Assembly (NCBI GenBank): GCA_948474755.1
Contig: CAOLHI010000920.1
Coordinates: 186,001 to 250,000 of the forward strand
Source of the DNA: Ctenosaura bakeri
Taxonomy: Eukaryota; Chordata; Lepidosauria; Squamata; Iguanidae
Direction: 5' to 3'
Length of the DNA: 64,000 nucleotides
The position numbers and the translations under genes are program-made. The stretch's first letter is position 1; each line of letters opens with the position of its first letter. The notes beneath the pieces are model-generated. The model made no database searches. It was given only the letters and a program-made list of their open reading frames with translations, and was not told the DNA's origin. Shown here in pieces: positions 11,543 through 22,791 of this stretch.

Positions 11543-12022
11543 TCAAGCATTGTTATCTGAAAGTACCCAGCAATTATCCGACACTATTCTCCATTCTTTT
11601 TTTATCTCTTCATCGGATTTGCCCTTTAATCTCTGAGATACTATGTCTGCGTTCCTGTTTTCCATAAAAGTTACCCACCATTGGTCAACTGTAGGTATTT
11701 GCTCGTTTTCCCATAATCTTGCAAATTCTATACAAGCTGTCGTGGTCATATACAATATTATCCACCAATATTTCTTTAATACAGTACCATCCAACATATG
11801 TGTCATATTTAACAAATACATTTCAGGTGTCTTATCAAATTGCATCTTCAATATTGTACAGATCTTATTATGTATTTTCCCCCAATATTTCTTTGCTCTA
11901 TTACCTGACCACCACATATGAAACATCGTACCGACCTCCTTTTGACATTTCCAACACTGGCCTGTTCCTGTTTTATAAATTTTCATCAATTTTTCAGGTG
12001 TCATGTACCATCTATGAAACAT
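11543..12022 (-). pseudogene. L1 ORF2 C-terminal cysteine region
   Basis: A 159-codon frame contains MTPEKLMKIYK, then CWKCQKEVGTMFHMWWSG, the Cys/His-containing segment found at the C-terminus of L1 ORF2 proteins, and ends near 11543. The L1 3' untranslated region follows from about 11542 down to 11268. Confidence 0.85.
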
Positions 12023-12100
12023 TTTATAATAGTTTTCTTTTAAATTCTGGGCTACTGTAAATTTCTGTGTTCTTTTCCAACTCTGTTCCCAAAACTCTAA

Positions 12101-12894
12101 TTAAATTGAATGTCCTATATTTTGAGCCCATAAAATCATTGTATTCTTTATTATTTCCTCTTCCCTCTCTTGTTGTAATATTTCCTGATATATATGAGAT
12201 AGTAAATGTGGGGGATTTTCAAATAACCATTTAATCACTCCTTCTCTCTCCTTTTGTTCAATTCTGTAAGTTTTTAAATCCATCTGAAATCTTTTAGTTA
12301 GTTATCTATAGAGAAACCAGTTCAATATTATTCCCTCTTCTTCCAATTTCTCTCTTGTCTTGATCTTTATTAAATTTGGAGCCGTTTTTTCTATTATATC
12401 CTTGTATTGTAGCCATTTTTTTCCAAGAAAGGCCTCTTGAGGGGACACCCACGAGGGGAGCTGCCTAATGTTTTTAGTCTTATATTCATTCCATATCTTC
12501 AATAATGATTTTCTTTAAAAATGATGTGAAAAATCTTTGTCGATCACTGCCACCCCATTCTGAAGTCCGCTCCTTCAAGTGCCAGCATTCTCATGTTTTG
12601 TAAATTAATCCATTCTTTTATCCAGGTCATTGCCGCTGCCTTGTAATATATCTGTGAGTCCGGTAGTCCCACTCCTCCTCTTAATGTAGGATCAGTCGTA
12701 ACTTTCCATTTTATTCTGGTTTTATTTCCTTGCCATATAAATTTAGATATCTCTCTTTTCAATTGTATAAATGGCTTATTGTTTGTAATAATTGGGAGAT
12801 TTTGAAAAAGAAAATTCAATTTCGGGAGTACATTCATTTGCATAGCTGCTGTTCTCCCCATTAAGGATAACCACATACACGTCCAGTTTTCCAT
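12101..12894 (-). pseudogene. L1 ORF2 middle region, frameshifted
   Basis: Three short frames (12544-12894, 12302-12502, 12101-12283) carry the usual post-reverse-transcriptase L1 sequence, for example GRTAAMQMNVLPKLNFLFQ and KFIWQGNKTRIKW, then GGVGLPDSQIYYKAAAM. At least two frameshifts separate them. Confidence 0.85.
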
Positions 12895-12932
12895 ATCCTT
12901 AGTTATTTCTTTCCAATTTTTTCATAATTATT

Positions 12933-13844
12933 TTAAAATAGTTCATTATTTCTTCTTGCAAGCCAGATACCTAGATACTTTGCCTTCTGTCCTTTGTTAA
13001 ATCCTGTTATGTTTATTAATTCCTTTTCTTCTTTGTCACTCGTATTCTTTGTTAACAAGACTGTTTCTTCATTGTTAATCTTAAAACCAGAGAATTCACC
13101 ATATCTATGTATTGTATCAGTCAAGTATTTTATATCATTTAATGGGTTATCCAAGAACAAAACCAGATTATCAGCAAAAGCTTTGAGTCTGTATTGATAT
13201 TTTTTAATCTGGATTCCTCTGATAGTCTTCTCTTCTCTTATTGTATTATTAAGAATTTCCATTGTCATGATAAATAGTAAAGGAGATAAAGGACATCCCT
13301 GTCTTGCTCCTCTATGTAACTCAATGCATTGCGTTTCTTCTCCATTGACCAACAGTCTAGCTTGTTGTTGATTATAAATTGCTTCAATCCATGAAGTAAA
13401 TTTATTTCCAGCTTCTGTTTGTTTTACTACCTTCTTCAAAAAGGTCCAATTAATCATATCAAAGGCTTTCTCCGCATCAACAAATATCATTGCTAGTTTA
13501 CATTCATTATGTTTCTCATAGTATTCAATTATATTAAGTACTGTCCGTATATTATCTTTCAAAGACCTCTTAGGGAGAAAGCCATTCTGATCTTCATGTA
13601 TAGTGTCCTGAAGGGCCCTTTTAAGTCTGGCAGCTAGAATTGTAGAAAAAAAATTATAATCTGTATTTAAAAGTGAGATTGGTCTATAATTCTTAACATC
13701 TGTTAAGTCTCTGCATTCTTTTGGAATCAGCACTACATTTGCTTCTTTCCAGGTATCTGGAATACCAGCATTTATTATGTCGATCATTGTATTTTGTAAG
13801 GGTATAAATAATTCATGCTCAAATATTTTATAATATCTTGCCAT
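12933..13844 (-). pseudogene. L1 ORF2 reverse transcriptase domain, inactive
   Basis: A 303-codon open frame holds the L1 reverse transcriptase blocks in order: NYRPISLLN, FLPKRS, FVDAEKAFD (with the first catalytic Asp), GARQGCPLSPLLF, and AFADNLVLF (13167-13178). In active L1 the last motif is FADD; here the second Asp is Asn (GAT AAT), so catalysis would be lost. The block KYLGIWL follows. The frame then breaks and continues in other frames at 12894-11543. It is 5'-truncated, with no endonuclease. Confidence 0.9.
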
Positions 13845-14186
13845 AAAGCCGTCTGGTCCACTATTGCACTTTCAACATCCTAGGGAAAACTGGAATCTGC
13901 AGTTTAGGGAGGGACATTTAGAATTCTCAGTCAGAGAGCTCCTTGGCCTCAGGAAACTACAAGCCCCAGAATTCCACAGGATGTTAAATGTCGAATAATA
14001 GCACTATAACAGTGTAGGGAGGAAATGGCCTTACTGTGAAGAAATAACACAGGGGATGCTCAGAACCCATATGGTATCTCACAAAAGGTGAAGAAAGGTT
14101 CAGGGGCTGAATCAGGAACTCCCTTAATTAATCTGGACTATGCTACAGTTCCTAGTAAGGAAGAAGAAGGAAAGAACCTAAACATA

Positions 14187-14381
14187 GGGCCATTCCATGC
14201 TACACTATTATGAAGTTATTATTCTGCTTTCATCATCCTATGGAATCCTGGGGTTTGGAGTTTAGGGAGGGGCCTTTAGAATTCTCAGCCAGGGAGGTCT
14301 TTGGCCTCAGTAAACTACAAACCCCAGAAATCCACTAAAAGTGGAATAATAGCAGTATAGCAGTGTAGTGCAGAAAGGACC
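14187..14381. mobile_element. MITE family A, complete copy
   Basis: A 195-bp foldback element begins GGGCCATTCC and ends AGAAAGGACC, flanked by ATA on both sides (14184-14186 and 14382-14384). Its arms pair TACACTATTATG...TTATTCTGC with GTGGAATAATAGCAGTATAG. It lies 156 bp from the split copy at 11223-14030 but has its own target duplication. Confidence 0.85.
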
Positions 14382-14420
14382 ATACTTTCAGGATGGTAAT
14401 TTGTCAAACTGTATGTATGA

Positions 14421-14602
14421 ACCAGCATGGTGTAGAGAACCAGATTGGTGTAGTGGTTTAATCATTGGACTACCACCGTGGAGACCAGGGTTTGATTCTC
14501 CATTCAGCCACAAAAGCTGTTGGGTTACCTTGGGTGCCTCACACTCTCTGCCTCAGAAAACCCCATGATTAGGGTCACCATAAAAGGCACACAGCAACAA
14601 CA
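14421..14602 (+). mobile_element. Sauria-type SINE
   Basis: A tRNA-derived head (GGTGTAGTGGTTTAATCATT and GGAGACCAGGGTTTGATTC, equivalent to A and B boxes) is followed by the SINE body and an ACAGCAACAACA tail. The target-site duplication ATGTATGA is perfect (14413-14420 and 14603-14610). The head includes a partial repeat of itself ('CATGGTGTAGAGAACCAGAT'). The 3' part is shortened compared with 41998-42227. Confidence 0.85.
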
Positions 14603-14610
14603 ATGTATGA

Positions 14611-17118
14611 TTACCATAACACCTTTCATTTTTTCTTATTTATTCTTTACAATGACAACAATCTCTTAACTATGCTTCTATCCAAAAAAGGGATTTCAGA
14701 GCTATAGACTCCAAAATCAAATATTCATACTAACAGAAGGAGTGTAAAATATCCATACAGTAAAACTGAGGTACATAGAAATGAATTCAAGCCAAAAAAT
14801 AAAAAATAAAAAATGCTGGAGATTTCACTGAAAATTGGCCTGAAACCTATTTTTTTTATTTGAAAAATCAAAACAATCACCACCACAAAGAAGACTCTCT
14901 TTGGTAGATGAATAATGAAAATTTATCATAGATGGGACAGAGAAACCATGTTCTCAGATGATCTTTATATTGAGGAGATATTGCCTTCACATGTACCGGA
15001 CTGCTGTCTGTGGAGTAGTACCCCACACATACATCTGGTGGATAGAAAGAGCCTGACCCTTCTCATCTATTCATTCATTGTAGCAGAATCCTGTCCTATA
15101 TGAAAGTCATTCTTTTCTTTAATCCCTTTGTCTTTCCCTCCCTGTGTACGACCTTGTTTTTTCGAGTAGATTCCTACTGTATTTCAGTAAGGAAGTCCTA
15201 GTAGATGCACACATATTAGAACTAATTGAGGTAATCAGGGCACATTCAGCATCCTCAAGTTCTCTCTGTTGTTTTCAGGTGGAAAAGAGGGAAACTTCTG
15301 ATTTCATTAGCTTTTAGAATGAGTGTTAGTCTTTGATTTTTGAAAAGGCTACAGGCTTTATGCTTTGCATTTAAATAGTTATCCTGCCTGTTTAATCATT
15401 CAGTCTCAATCGTTTGCATGATGCCATATGTTCTTGCAATGAAACAGTCTGGTCTGCCATTCAAGTGAAGTGACTTTTAATATTTTAGGTTTGCTTGGGA
15501 TTTGTGGTTCTTATGCCACAAGTGCTGCTCCTAGTATTGATTGTAACTGTTTGGGTTATCCTGAAAAATGTATCTGTCCTTCTGCACAGAATAAGTCCCC
15601 AAATGCAAATATTTTCACCACTCCAACATTCTTCTAGTCAGGGTTTCTTGTCACCCCAAAACCACATTTTACAGGGGTTTTTTCCGAAGTATTCTTTCAA
15701 TCTAAATAAAACCAAAAATGCTTGAGGATCATGTCCCTACAATATTGGGAGGGGGTAGCATATTCATTTTCTATGCTGTTCCACTGGTAATGGAATCGTT
15801 CCTGGAGTTTTTCCATTCCTTGACTGATGGTAGTAAGCAGGAACTGTGACAGGTTGCAAAGGACAAGAAGGAAGGAGGGAGAAGTGGGAAGAGGCAGCCC
15901 TTGGTTTGCTGAACATTGCAGAGAGGTACACTGGAAAGGAACACTAACCTGTGCAGAAAAGGAGAGGAGAGGAGAGTGGACACACACATGCAACAGAGGA
16001 AACAAGATGAGACACATAGAGGACTAGAGAGTGCAGAACAAAGAAGGAAAGAGAGAACAGAGTGGCTGGACAGAACACATGGAGAAGTGAGAGACTAAGA
16101 ACCTCGGAGAGAGGGAAAGTAAAGGGAAAAGGGGAACAGGGGGCAAGACATAACATGGTCCATAGAAAAATTAGTGAAGATGAAGAGGATGTCATTGCTC
16201 TTTCTCTCTTTTTAAAAGATTTCTGAGGCTTGTTATATTACAATATTGTTTATGGGGATGAGGTGATCTAGATTTTATTGACAGCTGTGGGGCGTAGGAT
16301 GTTGGATGTGTCTAGTTTATATTTTATATATAAAAATATTTCACATTTATAAATATAAATATATTTATATTTGTTTCCTGTATGTTTGTAGATTTCCTGT
16401 TTAATGTGTTTATTTTTAACCTCTTTCATCCCCCTGGATGAGTGAGTGGATGAGAAACTGAGTTTTCCAAAGCCCATGCTTTCTCTCTCCAGACAAGGAC
16501 AACAGAGTGGGTTGGGAACAGGACAGAATTTGTGGTTGGGATTTTTCACCTGCATTTCAATAATGATTAAATGCAGTGATGAAAGGCAAATTGAAACATC
16601 AAGTCAGAACCAGTGTGATCAAAATAAATGTCCCCTCTTCAATGTAAGTGTAATCAACATTTTTTAAGCCTTTCACTGTAAAAATAATGTAATGGCACTA
16701 ATTTTTCCATGAACACTCTTGTCTCCCCCTCTGTTCTGCCCATGCAAGAGGCATTTCTGATAGTTTTATTTTTTCTTTTAATACAAGCCCTCTCCTTCCT
16801 TTTATTTTTTTTTCCCCTGTGTAGAATATGAGGCTCCTGTTCAAGAAAGAAAATACCAAATCAAGGTGAAAGGACACTGCTTGGCTGATTGTTTGACTGA
16901 CTGGTTGCATTTTTATATTCTGCTCATTGGCAGCCAGTGGTTTCCATGTCAGAGATGCAGTGAATCCATTCTGGGTTTTATTTCAGACTCTAAAGGAGCT
17001 GCCCAGGATGCTGACCCCGCCTCCCAAATATGTTCATCACTTTGGATAGGTTTCAGAATGGATTAACCAGACCGCTGATATGGATACCAATTAGTCAACC
17101 CCATATAGCTGGATTAAG
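14611..17118. other. Long AT-rich stretch, nothing recognised
   Basis: No coding domain or known repeat is seen in 2.5 kb. A purine-rich strand runs from 15840 to 16160, where the overlapping 60-106-codon frames are by-products of that bias. A (TATA)-rich tract lies at 16318-16370. Confidence 0.5.
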
Positions 17119-17354
17119 TGCGACCAGCCCGGCTCCTGAGGCTCTGCACGCAAGGTAAGTGCATGTGGGGCCTGGGAGCAATGCACGAATGCGCATCACT
17201 TTCGACTTAAAGCCGAAAATGAAAAAGTGCGCAAGCGGTGCCTGCCAGGCTCTGGAGTGTCACGTAAATGTGAGTGCGTCGTGTGGACTGCTCCTCACAT
17301 TTCCCTGATGCCCGAAGGGCCCTTTTGCATGGAAAATGCTGTGTGAAAAGGGCC
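17119..17354 (+). mobile_element. Right-hand fragment of CpG-rich DNA transposon
   Basis: From GCGACCAGCC onward this follows the last 209 bp of the 39407-40019 element nearly base for base in layout: GGCTCTGCACGCAAGGTAAG, a hairpin CACTTTCG...CGAAAATG, GTGAGTGCGTCGTG, and the end GTGAAAAGGGCC. It is much more decayed, with many CpG sites lost, so it is older. GTAAGT lies at 17155-17160, 195 bp from the end, as in the 39407 copy. The left half is missing. The base run after the end is AAA; no matching left flank was found. Confidence 0.7.
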
Positions 17355-17473
17355 AAAGTCTGGAAGTAGCCATCTGTTTTCTATAGCCTGGTTGGAATGG
17401 CTGCTAAGTGACAGTCATAGAGCTGTAGAGATCTTTGACTCTGAACATAAAGTACAACAGTCTAAATCCAATT

Positions 17474-17575
17474 GTTAGTCCTAAATGGAGTAGCCCCCAG
17501 TGAATCAGTGGAGTTTACTTAAACTTACTTTTGTCTTACCAATGATTCAGTGAGGTCTATCATAGCTGGACTAAC
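17474..17575. mobile_element. Small inverted-repeat element (family B)
   Basis: GTTAGTCC at 17474 is the reverse complement of GGACTAAC at 17568-17575, and the interior is a loose palindrome (GGAGTTTACTTAAACTTACT near the middle). Such foldback units are common in squamate DNA. It has no coding content. Confidence 0.5.
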
Positions 17576-18898
17576 AGCAGCATTTAAGCCAATATGATAT
17601 ACAAGGAAAGGAGCTAGAAAGGAGTTAGGCACCCCAGACGGCAAGAACTGTAGGAATTTTAGTTAAAAATATCTCAAGGGCACCAGGTTGCCTGCATGTT
17701 ACAGTTTCTACCTGAGAACAGTGGTGAGTCCATAAAGTGCATCTCGTAAGTATTACAACAACAATAGTATAGTTTGTGGCTAGTTATAATGAAGTGAGCA
17801 CCCACAATTTTTCATCAGGAAGTTTCTGAGCTGAAAGAGAAACCTCCAAATCCTTAGTCAAGGTTCCATTTGATCTGACCTGTTTTCTCAAGATGCAGCT
17901 TTCTCTCCTGTTGAGCAACATTAGTACTGACAACTGGACAGCTCAGAAAGGAGAAAGAACAGAGAGTGGTAGCTTTCAAACCTATCCTTTTAAAAATATA
18001 CAAATTTGTTAAGACACAGCCAAATCAATCCCAAATTCTGGACAAATTGCAATGATTGCTAGTCTTCACTTAAAATATTGCAGGTATAAAATAAAGAAGA
18101 AAGTTTTAGTGGTCTTCTTGTGATGATAGCATACACTCTTCAATGTGTAACAATGAGAGGGCACTCTGAGAGGGATGTGGTTCTGACTTGTTACGTTAGT
18201 AGCACTTTGGGGGCATCATTCAACAAGAAAATTTACAAGAAGAGACCAACAGCTACAATTAGAAGGGAAGAAAATGTGTTCAGTTCATCTATTAATGTGA
18301 ATTTCCTAAATACCTCCCAGTCCAAAGGCTCAGAATGAAAATGAGGTTATAACCTTGGTAGACAAGATTTCCCATATTTTGTAATTCTATAAACACACAC
18401 ACACAAACAAGCATCCAAAACATGTGTATTAGGGGGAAAAGGAGGACAACCTAGACTAAGTGAGTATATTAGTGAAAAATAATGTACACAAAAATGCAAC
18501 CTGGGAAGTTGGTTGCAAAAATGCATAAATTAGGAAAAATGTATTAAAAATGCCCACAAATATTTGTAGAGAATCTTTTTTAACTTTTAAAAATGCAGAT
18601 TTGGAAACTGATGAAGAAATGGGGTGAAATGAACTTATTTTTTTAAAAAAATGAATAAATCTGTAATTTTTAGATTAATTTACAGTTTGTTACAGTGTAA
18701 TGACAACAACTAGAAGAAGGAAAAGTGAAGTATGGAAATGTAGTAAAATACAATAATGTCCAGTTATACCTCATCAAAAGAAACAATTTTGAAAAGAAAC
18801 CTTGTACTTCATCAAGACCAGGTGCAGATAAACAATACTGAGGATCCAAAAATCAGAGATAACGGAAGCTCTGCTGATAGACTGTACACCCCTTGCTC
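17576..18898. other. AT-rich stretch, nothing recognised
   Basis: A short (ACAC) run is at 18392-18402. No gene or repeat family is recognised. Confidence 0.5.
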
Positions 18899-19610
18899 TG
18901 ATATGGTTTAATTGACAAATATGATTTAATTGGCATAAATATACTGTGATATGGCTGCATGGCCATGCTGGCTAAGAAGAAACACTGGCTGAACATGTGG
19001 GTTGCAACATCTGGTCAGATAAGACCTCAAGGCATAGCCAGGTCAGAGTCAGGAAGCAATCAGAGAAATTCCAGAGATAATGAACTTAAAGTTAGCTTTC
19101 AACGATTCAACTCTTGGAGACAATAGTATCTGTGATGCTCCCTCATATTTGTCCAGCAATCAGGGAGCTATGAAGATTACCATTAGATTTTTGTCACCTA
19201 ACACTAACACCATTAGTCCATTCCAGACCCCATTGCCCACTCTCCAGACTCCATTGTTTACTCTGCCAGAGAACCATTAACTCCTTCACCCTCTAGGCAG
19301 AAAAAAGAGTATTTAAAGCCCAGTTTCAGGCTAGCCAACTGGCAGTACATTGGTTGCTGGCCATTGCCGTGCTGCTCTGATTCCCATTTGTGTGCTGTCC
19401 TTGGACTCCTAGTCTAAGCTACATCCCTCTTCCCTTCTTTTCTATTTTGGTAAATATCACCCATTTCACCCTAAACTCTTGCTATCCAAACCTTTCCTCT
19501 CTTTTCCTTCAGTTAGCCTTGTCTGACTGCAAGACTGCTTGGATCTTTTGTGTGTGCAATTGTTAATTCCCCTGTGTACTTTTGAATCTTGGGTTGGTTC
19601 ATTCCCTACA
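18899..19610 (+). mobile_element. Possible degenerate LTR
   Basis: The composition changes to an even, promoter-like sequence with a TATA-like GAGTATTTAAAGCCC at about 19308, followed by a pyrimidine-rich stretch. Ends TGATATGG and CCCTACA would fit TG...CA, but no target duplication supports them. No AATAAA is seen. It could equally be single-copy DNA. Confidence 0.3.
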
Positions 19611-20631
19611 CTAGTATCAGTATACATAAACATAAAAATTTTTGTACAGTTACTTCCCTCTCCCTGCAGGTCTCCTCTCTGAGCTAATATTCCCTATTGT
19701 TTCAGAGAGGCACTGACATCATGGGTGGATCCCTATGTCATTCATATTTTGAGATAACAGCTCTGTTTTCAAAACATGAAAATGCCCCTCTTTTTAAGGC
19801 CTCCCATTGTAGAATGGAGATCAGTCCTGGAGCAATCAAGAGTTGGCAGTAGAGAATTGGCAGCCAAAAAGCAAAACAGTAAGAAGAAATAATCTGAGGT
19901 CCTTTAAAAAAATTAATGTAAGGAAGTCCACGGAAGATGTATTTCTTGCACCTACCTCAGTAGTTTCTCATTTTGTTCAGAAATGCTCCCTGGCCCTTCA
20001 GAATAACTTTTCAGATGCATGGGTAGCTGCAAGAGGGAAAAAAGAGGATGGAAATCTTCCTTTTGTGGATTTCCTGAACTTATCTTAGGATCAAGGCCAT
20101 GACTGAGACCTGATTCAGTCATTAGCTCTTGTGTTCAGTAATCTTTAGTTGACCAAAAGCAGGAGTCATCATGATGATGTTAATCATCATACTAAAAATA
20201 ATAGGATTTCCACAGACTCAGAGAACTGCTGTAGACACACAAATCATTCTGTTTAATTTCGGTGACTATACTAAGAAAAAAAAATCTTTTTTAGTAATGC
20301 TGTAGTGTATCAAAAGCAAACATCACTCTTTTTATATAGTTCTATTATCCTAGTTTGAAATCAGGTGATCACTGTAGCAAGATGCTGTGACTTCGCTCAT
20401 TTGCTTCTAGGTCATTGTTGTTGTTTTCTGTGACTGCTGCAAACTGTATATCCTATGAGTAGTAAATGACATATCTGCCCAAATCAGACAGCGAATAAGT
20501 TTCTTTCTTTTTCTTTCATTTCATCTGCACATGCAGCATAAGCTGTAATGAGCTAGTCCTGTCTTTTCTTGCCACATATGCATAGCTGTTGCTATACCAG
20601 CTACATAACCCTCTTTTCAAAACAACCCAAT
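19611..20631. other. AT-rich stretch, nothing recognised
   Basis: The 81-codon frame at 19843-20088 has no domain that I recognise. Nothing else is seen. Confidence 0.5.
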
Positions 20632-20704
20632 GTAGGCATATCCATAAGTAAGTCTCACCTTAATGGGATTTACTCCCAGTTAAGTATTTATAGGATTTGA
20701 GCTT
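20632..20704. mobile_element. Small inverted-repeat element (family C)
   Basis: AAGTAAGTCTCACCTTAATG and GGGATTTACTCCCAGTTAAG are the two halves of a short foldback unit that also occurs at 48784-48866. The unit is about 75-85 bp and non-coding. Confidence 0.5.
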
Positions 20705-21208
20705 TAATGAGACCCCACATGTACAAAGCCTGCTTGGCCTCCTACGTACTTTGAAGGAAGCTTCCAAATTTCCTTCTGGATTGAACTGTTCCCACTTTTA
20801 TCACCCCAGACACAGAGCAATCAGTGGTCTTCTTTCAAGTGTTCTTCCAGACTGGATTTCTAGAATTTGTAATGATCACTGAGACATAAAACTGTGTGCT
20901 ACTGACAACCTTCTATTCCTTTGGGTTGTGTGGATTTTATTTTATTTATTTCTTACATTGAATTAAGTCGTGTGCATAAGCAATTGTGTACATTCACAAA
21001 TTTGGAATCAGACCACTGTAGTATGAAGGACTGTATTAACTAAAGTTAATAGAATTAAAGTTCAGTCAATTCCAATAGCCACACTTGTTTGTTCACATGC
21101 TAGTGCAGATCACAAGATTTATTGTTCCTTACTAAAAAGAAATTGAGAAAATGTTTATATTGTTTTAATGGAAAACCTATTCTGACAACCATATGCATGT
21201 ATGCATGT
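20705..21208. other. Spacer, nothing recognised
   Basis: Single-copy AT-rich DNA with no feature seen. Confidence 0.45.
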
Positions 21209-21220
21209 ATGCTCAGGAAT

Positions 21221-21416
21221 GAAGAGCAAGTGTGGTGTAGTGGTTTGAGCATTGAACTATGATCCTGGAGACCAGGATTTGATTCCTCACTCAGCCAAAG
21301 AAACCCACTGGGTGACCTCAGGTGTGTCACATGCTCTCAGCCCCAGAAAACCCCATGATATGGTTTCCTTAGGGTTACCATAAGTTGGAAATGACTTGAA
21401 CAACAACACAACAACA
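21221..21416 (+). mobile_element. Sauria-type SINE
   Basis: The tRNA-like head GTGGTGTAGTGGTTTGAGCA and box-B-like GGAGACCAGGATTTGATTCC lead into CCACTGGGTGACCTC, TAAGTTGGAAATGACTTG and an ACAACAACAC tail. A perfect 12-bp target duplication ATGCTCAGGAAT flanks it (21209-21220 and 21417-21428). About 40 bp of the middle are missing compared with 41998-42227. Confidence 0.9.
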
Positions 21417-21694
21417 ATGCTCAGGAATAGGGAAGGTAAAGATGAATTTTACTCTGCATGATGCTCCATTTCATTCTTGCCTGAGTTATTATTCCTTATG
21501 CAGTTCCAACTTTATCATTTTCTGTCTTCTGATGATGAACAAGTTGTACCCTTCTTCTTCTTTTTTTTAGGGTTCACAGCAAAATATTTAATGCAGGCTT
21601 GGGAGGCAGGTACAAGGGAAGAGAGGATGGCAAAGGTCATTCCATAAACATAAATCCACTCATGCAATTTTGGATATATCTGTCCACTTAGCCA

Positions 21695-21746
<52 letters not shown>

Positions 21747-21750
21747 ATAT
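21695..21750. repeat. (CT)n-(GT)n microsatellite
   Basis: CT repeats with one interruption (CTTCT) run to 21738, followed by a short GT run. This compound dinucleotide repeat produces the RERERE-type frame on the minus strand at 21515-21913, which is not a gene. Confidence 0.9.
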
Positions 21751-22781
21751 TATTTCTGCTATCAAGACTTCTGTTGGGAATTGAATGGCCCTGTAGATCC
21801 TGTTGGATTGCAACTCCTTGCAACCCTCCCCAGCATAGCCAATGGAGAGAAATATCTGGAGTGGTAATTGGACTTGACTTTGACTTCAAGTCAACATCTG
21901 AAGAACTATACAAATACTTTAAACTTTATTTTACGGTCCATTGACCCAACATAGCGAATCATCCAATGGTATGGTATAGAGAAAATAACCCAACTAGAAA
22001 TAGAATATAAATATATAAATAAAATAGACGATAAACAGGATATAAAAGCATAAAATATGACATAAATGCATAAAATAGTATAAAAATTACAAAGTACCCA
22101 CTCTTATGTTGCCAATGGGAAAGCACAAACCAAAGGTCCAAATTGCAAGCATTTTGTTATAGGCAGTCATGGTACATTGGTTTAAGAAAAAGAGGGAAAT
22201 CAGATCCCCCTGAGCTGTTTCTGAAGCTCCAAAGGGCTCCCCCATCTCCACCCTAAAATTGGCATATTTTAAAATAAAACAAAACAAAAAATCCTGGGGT
22301 GTTGGGGGCAATTTTGCTAGGATTTTTAAAAGGCTCCCGTAGAAGCCCAGCACAGGGATTTTGAGAACAGGAAGCAAATTGGATGTTGACTTGGCAGAAC
22401 CTGGCAAGATTGGTCTTGCCATAGCTCCATAGGGTTATTTGAAAGCTTTTTGGTAAAGAAAAGTTCTAAATACATATTTCCCACCATTGGCCCCTGGGAG
22501 GTATAGGAGTGGATACAGCACTCCAGGGCCCTATGGGTAGACCAGTCCCCTTCAGTTGCAGATTTAAGACTGTAAATAAGTGGCTATGAGGTTTAATCCC
22601 ACAGTGTGTCATTTCTCAATGACCTGAAAAGTCTCAATAATATATTGTCATCATCTGTTGTCACTGTGGTGCTTCTAGTTATAACAATTTTATTAAAAAG
22701 TATGGGTTACTTGCTCCCAGTTTACATTTTTAAAAGCATCACCTTAGATTTTAATAGTTTAAGCCACATTGCACCAGAGCT
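21751..22781. other. Stretch with no recognised feature
   Basis: A/T-rich (21980-22100) then more mixed composition (22180-22560). The 111-codon minus frame at 22087-22422 has no recognisable domain. Confidence 0.45.
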
Positions 22782-22791
22782 CTAAACCTAA

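Larger units (their letters stand above)
11268..13860 (-). mobile_element. 5'-truncated L1 LINE inserted in a MITE
   Basis: Minus-strand L1 starting inside ORF2 at GPDGF (13860) and running to the 3' end, with an A-rich tail read as CTTTTTTTCTTTTTTTC on the plus strand. The insertion is flanked by CTATTATTCCACTTTC (11252-11267) and CTATTGCACTTTC (13861-13873), a target-site duplication with a small gap. The reverse transcriptase frame is long, and the C-terminal part is split over three further frames by frameshifts, so it is dead but not ancient. The endonuclease and ORF1 are absent through 5' truncation. Confidence 0.9.
11223..14030. mobile_element. Inverted-repeat MITE (family A), split by an L1
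   Basis: The left arm is 11223-11267 and the remainder is 13861-14030. With the L1 removed it is a foldback element of about 200 bp. Its arms read CACTGTTATAGTGCTATTAT outward from one side and the reverse complement from the other, with CAAACCCCAGAATTCCA-type sequence near the centre. The outer ends are CCCCATTTC (GGCCATTTC in sister copies) and GAAATGGCC. Flanking 3-mers are CTA (11220-11222) and TTA (14031-14033), a 3-bp duplication with one change. Sister copies are 14187-14381, 27172-27371, 32026-32221, 57345-57514, 63848-64000 and a fragment at 56013-56086. Confidence 0.8.

Noticed and set aside
11643..12060. Plus-strand frames of 92 and 113 codons
   Set aside because: They are antisense shadows of the L1 ORF2 C-terminal region.
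14438..14500. tRNA gene at SINE heads (also 21235, 42005 and 22975 in reverse)
   Set aside because: Only A/B-box-like promoter sequence is present, with no complete cloverleaf or acceptor stem; these are tRNA-derived SINEs with target duplications.
15697..16195. Overlapping frames on both strands of 60-106 codons
   Set aside because: The purine/pyrimidine strand bias removes stop codons; no domain is seen.
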